The notes under the pieces are model-generated. The model saw only the letters and a list, made by a program, of their open reading frames with translations, was not told the origin of the DNA and ran no database searches. A stretch of 64,000 nucleotides of DNA, taken from contig CAJUAN010000013.1 in assembly GCA_910584715.1 (NCBI GenBank), forward strand, positions 1 to 64,000. Reading direction: 5' to 3'. Below are positions 43,398-52,173 of the stretch, in pieces. Made by a program: the position numbers and the translations under genes. Source of the DNA: an uncultured Oscillospiraceae bacterium (GTDB lineage Bacteria; Bacillota; Clostridia; Oscillospirales; Ruminococcaceae). The stretch's first letter is position 1. Every line of letters begins with the position of its first letter.

Positions 43398-43941
43398 GCT
43401 TACCCTGTTAAGGGTGATACTCGTACCGTTCTACGTGTTTTTTATGCTGACGGATATCGTTCCCTACAGCCCGGTTATCGCGCTTGCTATATTCGCGGCT
43501 GCCTCCGCCACCGACGCGCTGGACGGGCACATCGCCCGCAGCAGAAATCTTGTCACCACATTCGGAAAATTTCTCGACCCTCTTGCGGACAAGGTGCTTG
43601 TGGTATCCGCGCTTATGTGCATGGTGGAGCGTGGCGTTATAGGAGCCGTTCCGGTAATAATAATCGTTGCGAGGGAATTTATGGTATCGGGTCTGCGGCT
43701 CGTTACCGCGAACGAGGGCGTAGTCGTTGCCGCGGGTATATGGGGAAAGCTGAAGACCGCGTTTACAATGGTCGCCCAGGTCGTAATCATGCTGGGAATG
43801 TGCTTTTCCTTTGAGGGACAAACCGCGGAAACTGCGGCTGTTGTGTACCAAATATTAATTTGGACAGCAACTGCCCTTACGGTCATATCGGGAGCCGTGT
43901 ATCTGAAAGGCTATTGGAAATATATTGATTCGTCCAAATAA
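43381..43941 (+). CDS. pgsA: Phosphatidylglycerophosphate synthase
   Basis: 186 residues, integral membrane CDP-alcohol phosphatidyltransferase making phosphatidylglycerophosphate from CDP-diacylglycerol and glycerol-3-phosphate. The family motif D-x2-D-G-x2-A-R-x8-G-x3-D-x3-D appears as TDALDGHIARSRNLVTTFGK followed by FLDPLADK (positions about 41-68). Four or more membrane segments. Start ATG within the 3' end of rimO, coupled with GGAGAAATAGCAG upstream. Confidence 0.96.
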   Translation: MNLPNKLTLLRVILVPFYVFFMLTDIVPYSPVIALAIFAAASATDALDGHIARSRNLVTTFGKFLDPLADKVLVVSALMCMVERGVIGAVPVIIIVAREFMVSGLRLVTANEGVVVAAGIWGKLKTAFTMVAQVVIMLGMCFSFEGQTAETAAVVYQILIWTATALTVISGAVYLKGYWKYIDSSK

Positions 43942-43946
43942 ACGAT

Positions 43947-44092
43947 AAAACCGTACGGACTGTCTGATTATACTAATAACCAATTAAAAACTATACAAAA
44001 AATCGAGCATAATCTTGCATATATGGATTATGTGAAGATTTTTTGTCTATAGTTTTATTGGTTATTAGGATTAGGGCAGTCCGTACGGTTTT
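43947..44092. repeat. Palindromic repeat copy B, between convergent genes
   Basis: A 146-bp palindrome: AAAACCGTACGGACTG pairs with CAGTCCGTACGGTTTT, AATAACCAAT with ATTGGTTATT, and ACAAAAAATC with GATTTTTTGT. The central 58 bp (43994-44051) match copy C at 48 of 58 positions without gaps, while the outer arms differ. It can also serve as a bidirectional terminator for pgsA and the MATE gene. Confidence 0.85.
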
Positions 44093-45426
44093 TACTGTTC
44101 GGCTTTATCGCTTACTGTCATGAGATAAAAAAACGCGTTTATCGCCAAGGCTCCCGCCCAGGCGGCGCATTCGGCGTATGCAGCCGCTTTGAAGCCTATC
44201 AGCGGCAGTCCGAACATTATCGCGGGAATCCTTAACAGCATTTCCGCAATTCCCGAGCACATGGGTACGAGCGGTTTTCCTAAAGCCTGAACGGTATTTC
44301 GGAAAACAAACAGCAGGTTAAGCAGGACAAGAAAAAATGCGAATCTTTTCAGGAACATGACCGTACAGGCTACAGCCTCGTCTCCGCTAAGCATAAGACG
44401 CGCAAGCTGCTCCGGAAACGCGAAAAGCGCTGCTCCGAGCAAAAGCGCGGAAACGGCGGCTATCAGGCAGCTTATTTTTGTTCCCTTCCGTATTCTTATC
44501 AGATTGCCCGCGCCGCAGTTCTGCCCGGTAAAGGCAGCTGATGTGAAGCCTGCCGTGATACCCGGAAGCATGAACAGGTTCAGATATTTGCTGCAAACGG
44601 AATACGCCGATGTATAGGCGGCTCCGAAGCCATTGATACAGCCCTGCACAAATATGCACCCAACCGACGTGACTGAATTCATACACGCCATGGGTATCCC
44701 GTTTTTCAAAAGGCTTTTTGCGGACGCGCCATTCAGCGATAGATCGTCCCTGCTCAACCCTCTCAAGCTGACGGTCTTGTTTTTCGCCAGCCTGTAAACG
44801 CATATAAGTCCCGAAACAAGCTGTGAAAACACGGTTGCAAAGGCGGGACCGCTCACTCCGGTTTTAAGAACGTACACGAAAAGCAAGTCCAGAACAATGT
44901 TCACTAACGAGGATATGCATATCGCCGTGAACGGTGTGCGGCTGTCCCCGACCGCCCGCAGAAGAGCGGAGCAAAGATTATAGAACACCGTAGCGAACAG
45001 TCCGCCGAAGATTATGTAACCGTAAACAAGACTGTCTCGCATGATCGCATCGGAGGTTCTCATCATACGCATAACGGGATATAGCAGCGCAGAGCCTGCG
45101 GCTGTGAGTAATGCCGTAACGATCACCGCGAGAATTACCGCGTTTCCGAAAGCTTTCCTTAGGGCGGGCATATTCCCGGAGCCGAAAGCGTGGGAAAAAT
45201 TTACGGAGAAGCCGTTCATTATACCCATGGAAAAGCCCGTGACGAAAAACGAAAAGGTCCCGAAGTTCCCAACGGCGGCAAGAGCGTCGTCGCCCAAGCC
45301 TCTGCCGATTATCACCGTGTCCGCAAACGTATACGCCTGCTGGAGCGTATTGGTAAGAAGCAGGGGAAAAAAGAACAGAAGCAGATTTTTTGTTATGCTC
45401 CCCTTTGTAAAATCAATACTCGTCAT
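44092..45426 (-). CDS. MATE-family multidrug exporter
   Basis: 444 residues with 12 hydrophobic segments in two homologous halves; N-terminal MTSIDFTKGSITKNLLLFFFPLLLTN and later ADTVIIGRGLGDDALAAVG are typical of NorM/DinF-type MATE proteins. It would expel drugs or toxic metabolites by cation exchange. Divergent from an AraC regulator with a 140-bp shared promoter region, so regulation by that protein is likely. Its stop lies at the edge of palindromic repeat B. A second MATE gene is at 54687. Confidence 0.93.
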   Translation of the reverse strand: MTSIDFTKGSITKNLLLFFFPLLLTNTLQQAYTFADTVIIGRGLGDDALAAVGNFGTFSFFVTGFSMGIMNGFSVNFSHAFGSGNMPALRKAFGNAVILAVIVTALLTAAGSALLYPVMRMMRTSDAIMRDSLVYGYIIFGGLFATVFYNLCSALLRAVGDSRTPFTAICISSLVNIVLDLLFVYVLKTGVSGPAFATVFSQLVSGLICVYRLAKNKTVSLRGLSRDDLSLNGASAKSLLKNGIPMACMNSVTSVGCIFVQGCINGFGAAYTSAYSVCSKYLNLFMLPGITAGFTSAAFTGQNCGAGNLIRIRKGTKISCLIAAVSALLLGAALFAFPEQLARLMLSGDEAVACTVMFLKRFAFFLVLLNLLFVFRNTVQALGKPLVPMCSGIAEMLLRIPAIMFGLPLIGFKAAAYAECAAWAGALAINAFFYLMTVSDKAEQ

Positions 45427-45497
45427 TTTGCCGCCCTCCCAACGCTTTTAACAAGCTTTACTTTAACATTATCCGCGGCAAATTTATATCAAAAGTA

Positions 45498-45526
45498 TTG
45501 CTTTTATATACAAAACTTGATATAAT
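45498..45526 (+). promoter_or_regulatory. Promoter of the AraC regulator
   Basis: TTGCTT-17 bp-TATAAT 40 bases before the ATG. Direct ATATCAA/TTGATAT-like elements around it (45487 and 45517) may be regulator sites. Confidence 0.7.
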
Positions 45527-45565
45527 TGATATATAGCATAGGTACACGGTTTTACGGAGGTCTAC

Positions 45566-46312
45566 ATGAAAATCAGGCATGAGCTGAACGCTGCGCTTTT
45601 TGACCAGAAAACAAATGATTACCAAAGAATGCCGTATCATGCCGAGGAGTACGAATTTGAAGCGGTCGCAAAGGGAAACGCGGAGGAGGTCAGAAGACAG
45701 CTTGAAACGGGAGAAATTGATTTCATAAACAGCAAAAGAACGCTGTCGGACAACCCCTTGCAGAACATGAAGCTGCACTTTGCGGTATCGGCGACGGCGA
45801 TAGCAAACGCCTGCATAAAAGAGGAAATGGGGCACGACGAGGCGTACACCATTGCTGACATATATTGCAGAAAGGCGGACAAATGCCGAAGTCCGTCGGC
45901 TGTACGCCTGACCTTCGAGGAGCTGTGCATGGACTGCGCCGAGCGAATGAGTGAAATACGGAAGAACGACGTGATATCCCTGCACGTAAGGAAATGCATC
46001 GACCGCATATACGAGGATCTGCACGCCGACCTGACTATAGAGGCTCTCGCGGAGACGGCGGGGCTAAATCCCACGTATCTCGCAAGGCTGTTCAAGCAGG
46101 AAACGGGGCTTACCGTAAAAGAATATGTGACCTCCGCGAAAATGGACACCGCCCAAAACCTGTTGAAGTACAGCGACCTGCCTTACGCCGACATCGCGGT
46201 CTGTCTCGGGTATTCGTCCCAAAGCGCGTTCATATACGCTTTCAGGCGGTTTACCGGAACCACTCCCGGCAGATACAGAAAGCTTTACTATGTCGTCAGG
46301 ACGGGCGATTAA
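45566..46312 (+). CDS. AraC-family transcriptional regulator
   Basis: 248 residues. The two C-terminal helix-turn-helix motifs (about 140-240) contain LTIEALAETAGLNPTYLARL and the second signature YADIAVCLGYSSQSAFIYAF. The N-terminal 130 residues lack a cupin core; they are helical, with Asp/Glu-rich stretches, and resemble the N-terminal region of AraC proteins found beside transporters in Clostridia. GGAGG precedes the ATG. Divergent from the MATE gene, its probable target. Confidence 0.92.
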   Translation: MKIRHELNAALFDQKTNDYQRMPYHAEEYEFEAVAKGNAEEVRRQLETGEIDFINSKRTLSDNPLQNMKLHFAVSATAIANACIKEEMGHDEAYTIADIYCRKADKCRSPSAVRLTFEELCMDCAERMSEIRKNDVISLHVRKCIDRIYEDLHADLTIEALAETAGLNPTYLARLFKQETGLTVKEYVTSAKMDTAQNLLKYSDLPYADIAVCLGYSSQSAFIYAFRRFTGTTPGRYRKLYYVVRTGD

Positions 46313-46343
46313 AGCTTTGATTCATTTACCGAACCATATAAGA

Positions 46344-46374
46344 AGCCTCCGGCAGATAAGACCTGACGGAGGCT
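46344..46374 (-). terminator. Terminator of the cysteine synthase-like gene
   Basis: AGCCTCCG/CGGAGGCT stem 13 bp beyond the stop; followed on the minus strand by TTCTTATAT. Confidence 0.6.
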
Positions 46375-46386
46375 GTAAATTTAATA

Positions 46387-47403
46387 TTATTTGCCTGATA
46401 TCGCTCTGACCCCGATAAGCTCGATATCTCTGCTCATGCTGTCGGGAGCGGGTGTGAACTCCTCGGAGTAATCCGTGGAAAGATACTTCTTGTTGTCGTC
46501 CGCAAAGACCGTGGCGACCGCCGCGCCGTCCCAGAGACGGTTCCCCGCGATCACCGCCCCAAGAAGATTGGCTCCCGAGGATATGCCCACGCCTATGCCG
46601 AACTCGCGGGACAGCCTCTGCGCCATGATTATGGAGTCGATATCGTCCACGGACACCACCTCGCCGCACTCGTCAAGCTTCAGGATAGATGGGATAAACT
46701 CGTCGGAAATGCCCTGTATACGGTGATTTCCCACCTTATAGCCCGTGGAAAGGGTAGGGGAGTTAAGGGGCTCAAGGGGGTACATTTCGCATTGGGGATT
46801 TTCCTGTCTGAGCCGCCTGCCCACGCCCATTACCGTACCGCCCGTGCCCACTCCCGCGACAAAAGCGTCGGCTTTGCGCCCTATTGAGGCAAGCTGACGG
46901 ACTATCTCCTCGCCCGTGGAAACGAAATGGGCTTCGCAGTTGTCCTCGTTGGAAAACTGTCCCGGCAGGAAAACTCCGCCCTTTGCCGCAAGCTCCTCGG
47001 TCATTTTTATCGAACCGAGAAATCCGCCTTCCTCACGGGAAACAAGCCTGACCTCCGCGCCGAAGCTTTTCATCAGATTTATGCGCTCGCGGCTCATCCA
47101 GTCTGGCATGAAGATAACGGCCTTGTGTCCCAGATAGCTGCTCATGGCGGAAAAGGCTATGCCCGTGTTTCCGCTTGTGGCTTCGGCTACAACGTCTCCC
47201 GCTTTAAGCGTGCCCTCCCGGTACGCCTTTTTCATTATGTGAAAAGCCACTCTGTCCTTGATACTTCCGGTAAGATTGAGGTACTCCGCCTTTGCGTAGA
47301 CCTTGCGGGGTCTGCCCCTATAGGCGAGAGAAATTTCCAGCAGAGGCGTACGTCCTATCATATTTTCAATGCAGTCAAATTTTTTCATTAATGCGTCGGT
47401 CAT
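46387..47403 (-). CDS. PLP-dependent cysteine synthase-family protein
   Basis: 338 residues, fold type II PLP enzyme. The Schiff-base Lys is in NLTGSIKDRVAFH, the substrate loop in ATSGNTGIAFSAM and the phosphate loop in GVGTGGTVMGVGR. This matches O-acetylserine sulfhydrylase, though the length (about 30 residues more than CysK) and changed C-terminal region leave cystathionine beta-synthase-like or other beta-replacement activity open. No cysE or other cysteine genes are adjacent. AAGGAG precedes the ATG. Confidence 0.9.
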   Translation of the reverse strand: MTDALMKKFDCIENMIGRTPLLEISLAYRGRPRKVYAKAEYLNLTGSIKDRVAFHIMKKAYREGTLKAGDVVAEATSGNTGIAFSAMSSYLGHKAVIFMPDWMSRERINLMKSFGAEVRLVSREEGGFLGSIKMTEELAAKGGVFLPGQFSNEDNCEAHFVSTGEEIVRQLASIGRKADAFVAGVGTGGTVMGVGRRLRQENPQCEMYPLEPLNSPTLSTGYKVGNHRIQGISDEFIPSILKLDECGEVVSVDDIDSIIMAQRLSREFGIGVGISSGANLLGAVIAGNRLWDGAAVATVFADDNKKYLSTDYSEEFTPAPDSMSRDIELIGVRAISGK

Positions 47404-47511
47404 AACAAAACTCCTTAAAATACGGGAAGCCGAAAACGCGCCGTTCCCATAAAATACAACTACAGTATTATACTATTCTTTCAAATCAAAATCAACACAA
47501 TTTTCTGAAAA

Positions 47512-48645
47512 TTATGTAACGTCCGTGACAAGTCCGTTTATGGAAATGCTCGGGTCGTCAAGGTCGATAACAAGGCACCGCCTGCCGCCAATAACGCTTG
47601 TGCGTACCTTTTCGGCCGCGTCTCTGCTGATGTTTATCGTTATCTCGGGAGTTGCGAGCACCATTTTGTTCTCCACCAGATTTTCCGCTGTAAGACCGTC
47701 CGCTTCGCCAACCTTTTCCTTGAAAACGGCGGGGAGAGCGTCCAGCTTTTCGCTGCTGACTCCCGCGTCGAAAAGTATGCCGTGGAGCTTGTTATCGTCG
47801 ATAAGAGGCATTTCGGTCTCGTTTTTGGCGTTTGTAACGATGTCCCGCAGAGCCTCGTTGACCTGGGTAATGACAGTGTAGCTCAGTTCGTCCCCAACCA
47901 CGTCGGTAAGCACCTGCTGAAAGGTCTCCTTTTCGCTTTGGCAGGTCATGACGAAGTTGCAGCCCAGAACGTCCTCAACCACGGAAATGTTGGGCTTCTT
48001 TGGGGTTTTAGTGTAGTACATAACCCTGTTCACGTCGGGACTTCTGTCGCTGAAAACAGGGAAGAAAAAGCCGTCCGTAGGCGTGCGGCTGATGATAAGG
48101 TCGGTGTTGGCTTTCTTGACAATGGAGGAGTTCTCCCTGTCAAACATCAGACCGTCGTCTCCGGTATTTACGGGACATACTGCCGCTGCAATAAAGTTAT
48201 ATTCCTCCGCCGCGTCGTCGTAACTTTCATCGTTCCTGTCCTTTGTCATAACGCTGTAGGAGCAGTACCCGATAATAACGGTGTACGCCATTTCGTATTC
48301 CATATTGTTTACTATCCTTGCCAGCAGCTTGTCGCAGGATACCTCGTCCTCCAGCTTGCCCCTGACGGCGGCGTAAAGGTCGCTCTGCGCTCCGTCCTCG
48401 GCGTACTCCTCGTTGGGAAAGCCGTACTCAGTCAGATTTTTGCCCAGACGTCCCCCCAGTATCTTTTTCAGGGACTCCAGCATGACCGCGCCCTCGTCCT
48501 CGGGGATAAGGGAATACAGTCTGTTATCCTTGCAGAGGATATTTTTCTGCGGGTCAACATAGGCTGTCAGAATATGGTTAAGGGTAAAAAAACCGCTGCT
48601 GTCGGTAAAATTTTTCTTGATCTCCGCAACTTCCTTTTTGTTCAT
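47512..48645 (-). CDS. DUF4317-family protein
   Basis: 377 residues from the ATG at 48645 (AAAGGAGCGG upstream); the frame extends 15 codons further but without a binding site. The start MNKKEVAEIKKNFTDSSGFF and the region VDPQKNILCKDNR recall DUF4317, a family of soluble proteins widespread in Clostridia with no known function. No signal peptide or membrane segments. It is monocistronic, flanked by unrelated genes. Residues 195-290 contain a central region with FNFVMTCQSEKE-type repeats of acidic helices; no catalytic motif is evident. Confidence 0.85.
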   Translation of the reverse strand: MNKKEVAEIKKNFTDSSGFFTLNHILTAYVDPQKNILCKDNRLYSLIPEDEGAVMLESLKKILGGRLGKNLTEYGFPNEEYAEDGAQSDLYAAVRGKLEDEVSCDKLLARIVNNMEYEMAYTVIIGYCSYSVMTKDRNDESYDDAAEEYNFIAAAVCPVNTGDDGLMFDRENSSIVKKANTDLIISRTPTDGFFFPVFSDRSPDVNRVMYYTKTPKKPNISVVEDVLGCNFVMTCQSEKETFQQVLTDVVGDELSYTVITQVNEALRDIVTNAKNETEMPLIDDNKLHGILFDAGVSSEKLDALPAVFKEKVGEADGLTAENLVENKMVLATPEITINISRDAAEKVRTSVIGGRRCLVIDLDDPSISINGLVTDVT

Positions 48646-48746
48646 GGCATTGCCGCTCCTTTTTGTTTTTTGTATAAACAAGTATACCACTAAAACAGGT
48701 GTTCGTCAAGATTTTTGCCGCAATACTTTGTATAGCGTCATTTTTT

Positions 48747-48790
48747 GCGGGAAGCTTTATCTGTTTTTCCCAACTTCAAAAGCTTCCCGC
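48747..48790. other. Inverted repeat without T-run
   Basis: Perfect 12-bp stem GCGGGAAGCTTT/AAAGCTTCCCGC. The six T's lie on its 5' side, so it is a poor terminator for the minus-strand kinase gene that ends at 48798; it may protect the mRNA 3' end. Confidence 0.55.
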
Positions 48791-48797
48791 ACGATAG

Positions 48798-50150
48798 TTA
48801 TTCTTCAGCGACCGGCAGCGTAACCGTAAAAACGCTTCCCTTTCCCGCCTCGCTTGAAATGGTTATATCTCCTCCGTGAAGCTCGGCTATCCTTTTAGCG
48901 ATAGCAAGTCCAAGTCCGGTTCCGCAGGAGCTTCGGGAGCTGTCCGTCTTATAGAACCTTCGGAAAACGCTGTCCGCTTCCTCCTGCGTCATGCCTCTGC
49001 CGCTGTCGCTTACCGCGGCGGTAACACAGGAATTGTCCGCTGTCAGCGTTACTCCTATCTTTCCGCCGTTATCCGTATACCTTACCGCGTTGGATATCAG
49101 ATTCACCCACAGCTGATAGAGCAGGGCTTCGTCCCCCGAAAAAGCGACCTCCTCCATATCAATGTCAAGATCAAGATTTTTATCCTCCCAGCTCTGCTGC
49201 AAAAGTATTATAACGGAGCGTATCTGTTCGTCCAGAGAAAAACTTTTGCGCTCCGGAGGAAGCCCTCTGTTCTCAAGCTCCGAAAGCTTCAGCATATCCG
49301 ACGAGAGCCGTGAAAGCCGTTCGCTTTCTGCAATTATGATATCAGCGTATTCTTCCCTTTGCGCAGGAGTTATGTCCCCCCGTTTCAAAAGCTTTGCGTA
49401 ACCCTTCAGGGACATTATCGGCGTGTTGAATTCATGGGAAACATTGCTGATAAACTCCTTGTGGAGGTACTCGTTTGCGGAAAGCCCCCGCACCATGCCG
49501 TTAAAATTTTCCGTCAGTTCTCGGATCTCGCCGCCGCCCTTGGGGGTAAGCTGTACGGAAAAGTCCCCCTCCGCAACTTTTTTTGAGGCGTTGGAAATAC
49601 GCTTTATAGGCTTTGCAACCGTTACCGAAGCAAGTATTATCAGAGCCGTTCCGAAAGCAAGGGGGACAGCCACAAAAAATATCTGCATACCTCTGAAATC
49701 CGCAATGGGACCCTTGCGTCTGTCGGGGCGGACGAGTACCCATTTATCTCCCGCAGAGACCAACGCAAACATCTCACGGCCGTCACCGCTGTCCCTGCCG
49801 TATCTTTCAGGCATTTTGGACAGTATCTCCCCGCGGCTCAAAAGCTCCGCGTCCATTGGTGAAAGGGGGAAGTCCAGCTCCTCCAAGCTGTTCAGCACGG
49901 TTATTTCGGTGCCTTCCTTTGCGAAAAATGATATGGCTTCCTCCGCTGTTATTCCGCGGTTTTCGGTAAGGGCTTTTATGCTCCGCGCGGTCTCCGTCAC
50001 GGAGAAATGAACGTCCCGACGTATCTCGGGAGCCTTTGCCGCCCCGAATCCAATCGCTGGTATCATCAGGGACAGAGCAAAGGTCCCTATAAATACCAAA
50101 AGAAATCTCATGTAGATCGAACCGAAAAATTTACCGAACTTTGATCTCAT
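48798..50150 (-). CDS. Sensor histidine kinase
   Basis: 450 residues. Membrane segments at about 14-36 and 155-178 enclose an extracellular sensor loop of about 120 residues; HAMP (about 180-232) precedes the phosphorylation box ISNVSHEFNTPIMSLKGYAK, where the usual ELRTP is EFNTP, and a complete HATPase domain (N box WVNLISNAVRYT, G1 DSGRGMT, G2 GTGLGLAIAKR). It pairs with the response regulator encoded 76 bp upstream. The input is unknown. Confidence 0.95.
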   Translation of the reverse strand: MRSKFGKFFGSIYMRFLLVFIGTFALSLMIPAIGFGAAKAPEIRRDVHFSVTETARSIKALTENRGITAEEAISFFAKEGTEITVLNSLEELDFPLSPMDAELLSRGEILSKMPERYGRDSGDGREMFALVSAGDKWVLVRPDRRKGPIADFRGMQIFFVAVPLAFGTALIILASVTVAKPIKRISNASKKVAEGDFSVQLTPKGGGEIRELTENFNGMVRGLSANEYLHKEFISNVSHEFNTPIMSLKGYAKLLKRGDITPAQREEYADIIIAESERLSRLSSDMLKLSELENRGLPPERKSFSLDEQIRSVIILLQQSWEDKNLDLDIDMEEVAFSGDEALLYQLWVNLISNAVRYTDNGGKIGVTLTADNSCVTAAVSDSGRGMTQEEADSVFRRFYKTDSSRSSCGTGLGLAIAKRIAELHGGDITISSEAGKGSVFTVTLPVAEE

Positions 50151-50226
50151 ACCGTACTGTCCTTTCCAAAGAAATGCAGGGGAGCGTCAAAACGCTCTCC
50201 GGAAAAACCGTATCGCAAAACCCGAT

Positions 50227-50916
50227 TTAAGTTGCGGAGTTTGCATCGTTTTTGACCGCTTTGTATCCCAGTCCCTTTACGGTAACTATCTCAAAGTCGG
50301 TGCAGCCGCCGAATTTTTCCCGGAGCCGCCTGATGTGAACGTCAACCGTCCTCTGGTCGCTTTCGCTGTCGTAGCCCCATATTTCGTCCATTAGCTGCGT
50401 TCTGGTAAAGATACGGTTCGGCTGTGACAGAAGCTTGAACAGTATCAGAAATTCCTTGTTTGTGAGCTGTATTTCCTCGCCGCCGCAGGCAGCAGAGTAA
50501 TTTTCGTAATCCAAAACAGTACTGCCCGCCGCAAGCTTTTTTTCGCTGACCGCTTTTGCCCGCCTCAGCAAAGCCGCTGCCCGGAGCAGCATTTCCTCCA
50601 TATCGAAGGGCTTGACCAGATAGTCGTCAGCGCCGCAGCCGAAGCCTGCTTTTTTATCCTCCATAGCTCCACGCGCGGTTATCATCAGCACGGGAGTATC
50701 GCAGCCCGCGTCCCTAAGCTCGCGGACAAGCTCAAAGCCGTCAGTGCGCGGCATCATGATGTCGGTGATAAGCAGGTCTATATGACTTTGGCCGAATCGA
50801 TCGAGAGCTTCCGTGCCGTCGGTGCATTCAATAACGGAATAGCCGTCACGAACAAGATATTCCGCTATCAGCCGCCTTATGTTTTTGTCGTCCTCGCAGA
50901 CCAGTACGCTGAACAT
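50227..50916 (-). CDS. OmpR-family response regulator
   Basis: 229 residues from the ATG at 50916, preceded by GGAGGCGG. The open frame runs 66 codons further upstream into the terminator and end of the AraC gene, but nothing there resembles the family. Receiver domain with CEDDKN, phospho-Asp in LLITDIMMPRTDG and Lys in LVKPFDMEEM; winged helix with RTVDVHIRRLREKFGG. It forms a two-component pair with the kinase at 48798-50150. Confidence 0.95.
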   Translation of the reverse strand: MFSVLVCEDDKNIRRLIAEYLVRDGYSVIECTDGTEALDRFGQSHIDLLITDIMMPRTDGFELVRELRDAGCDTPVLMITARGAMEDKKAGFGCGADDYLVKPFDMEEMLLRAAALLRRAKAVSEKKLAAGSTVLDYENYSAACGGEEIQLTNKEFLILFKLLSQPNRIFTRTQLMDEIWGYDSESDQRTVDVHIRRLREKFGGCTDFEIVTVKGLGYKAVKNDANSAT

Positions 50917-50993
50917 TCCGCCGCCTCCTATCCGTCTGTATTCTGCTTGTAAACCATTATACCATACAGGACCGGTTTTGGCAACGTCTGCAT

Positions 50994-51029
50994 AAAAAAT
51001 ACGGACGCTATACACGATAACGTCCGTAT
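50994..51029 (-). terminator. Terminator of the AraC/GyrI-like gene
   Basis: ATACGGACG/CGTCCGTAT stem followed on the minus strand by TTTTTT. Confidence 0.85.
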
Positions 51030-51046
51030 GATAAAAGGAGTGTCGC

Positions 51047-51910
51047 TTACTTTTTCTCGACCGATATCCAAATCTCGCCCTTGTAGGAATCCGTAGGGTA
51101 AACCTCCAGATCAAAGTTTCCCGCGGGCTTATAGGGCGATGAGGGGAAAAATTCCGCGAACACCCTATGCCATGCTTGCTGGATAGACTCCGGACTCAGG
51201 CTGTCGATCTTAAAGACCGCCCATTCAGCCGCGGGAACGTCAACGGTCTTGTAACCGTCCGGTATATCCCCGCCTGCGTATTCCGCTCCGATAAGGTAGG
51301 GGAAATCCTTTACCACGGTGGAATCCTCCATGCACATTCCCACAACGCAGCCGCCCAGAACGCCGTCCTTTTTGCAGCTTTCGGAGAGGTACTTCACCGT
51401 TCCGTCGCAGTGACACTGAGTCCAGAACGCGGGGATATCATTCCTGCCCTGAACGTCCTCGATCTTCTCGAAGCGCTGCTCTTTTGCAATAATTTTAAAC
51501 GATTCTTTTTTCATGATATTGTAGTCCATAGAACTACCGCCTTTCACAGATATTGACACGGAGAGCCTTGCAAAGGACCTGACGGACGCGCCGTTTTTTC
51601 TGACGTCGCTGGGGGTGATGCCGTGGAACCGCGCAAAGGCTCTCGTAAAGCCCTCGGGAGAATCATAGCCGTATTTCAGAGCAATGTCGATAATTTTTTC
51701 GTCTGTGGAAAGCAGCTCGCTGCCGGCAAGAGCAAGCCTGCGGTTACGGATATATTCTCCCACGGTAAAGCCGCATAGTATGGAAAAAATCTTCTGAAAA
51801 TAAAAGCTTGATATGTTCATTTCCCGCGCTATGCGTTCGCAGTCCGTCGGCTCCAAGATGTGCTCCTCAATATAGTCAACGGCTTGCTGAAAGCTTTTCA
51901 CCCAATCCAT
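51047..51910 (-). CDS. AraC-family regulator with GyrI-like effector domain
   Basis: 287 residues. Here the AraC helix-turn-helix pair is N-terminal (about 8-105; ERIAREMNISSFYFQKIFS and DIALKYGYDSPEGFTRAF), and a GyrI/SoxR-inducer-like beta domain (about 130-287) follows, the Rob/TipA-like arrangement that binds small drugs directly. A family member usually activates efflux or detoxification genes; no such gene is directly adjacent, but two MATE exporters lie within 7 kb on either side. AGGAGG-like GGAGGCC precedes the ATG. Confidence 0.93.
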   Translation of the reverse strand: MDWVKSFQQAVDYIEEHILEPTDCERIAREMNISSFYFQKIFSILCGFTVGEYIRNRRLALAGSELLSTDEKIIDIALKYGYDSPEGFTRAFARFHGITPSDVRKNGASVRSFARLSVSISVKGGSSMDYNIMKKESFKIIAKEQRFEKIEDVQGRNDIPAFWTQCHCDGTVKYLSESCKKDGVLGGCVVGMCMEDSTVVKDFPYLIGAEYAGGDIPDGYKTVDVPAAEWAVFKIDSLSPESIQQAWHRVFAEFFPSSPYKPAGNFDLEVYPTDSYKGEIWISVEKK

Positions 51911-52107
51911 TTGACCGGCCTCCTTGTCTGTTTACATCATATCATATCCTGAGGCGGTCTTCTTGACTTGTTCTGCACAGTTTGGTCGGGTACAGCCGTA
52001 CAGTGCGGTAAATTTTTGACGCCTTTAGGTTCGCGTATATGATTATATCATTAAATACCGTTTGCGTCAACAGTGCAAAATCTGCTCCGAACCGCTGCAT
52101 TTGACAC

Positions 52108-52136
52108 TTGCAAAATCATGCGGAACGTGATATAAT
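52108..52136 (+). promoter_or_regulatory. Promoter of galT
   Basis: TTGCAA-17 bp-TATAAT with extended TGA motif, about 35 bases before the ATG. Nothing else is recognised in the gap 51911-52173. Confidence 0.75.
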
Positions 52137-52173
52137 ATCTACATAATTAAATTATCGTAAGGAGCTGTCAGAA

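Noticed and set aside
47782..48693. Plus-strand frame of 303 codons opposite the DUF4317 gene
   Set aside because: No binding site or domain; the minus-strand gene has a good start and family resemblance.
48747..48790. Terminator for the minus-strand kinase gene
   Set aside because: The stem is strong, but on that strand it is followed by A's rather than T's.
50917..51114. Extended N-terminus of the response regulator
   Set aside because: The 66 extra codons cross a terminator and part of the AraC gene and do not resemble a receiver domain; GGAGGCGG marks the ATG at 50916.
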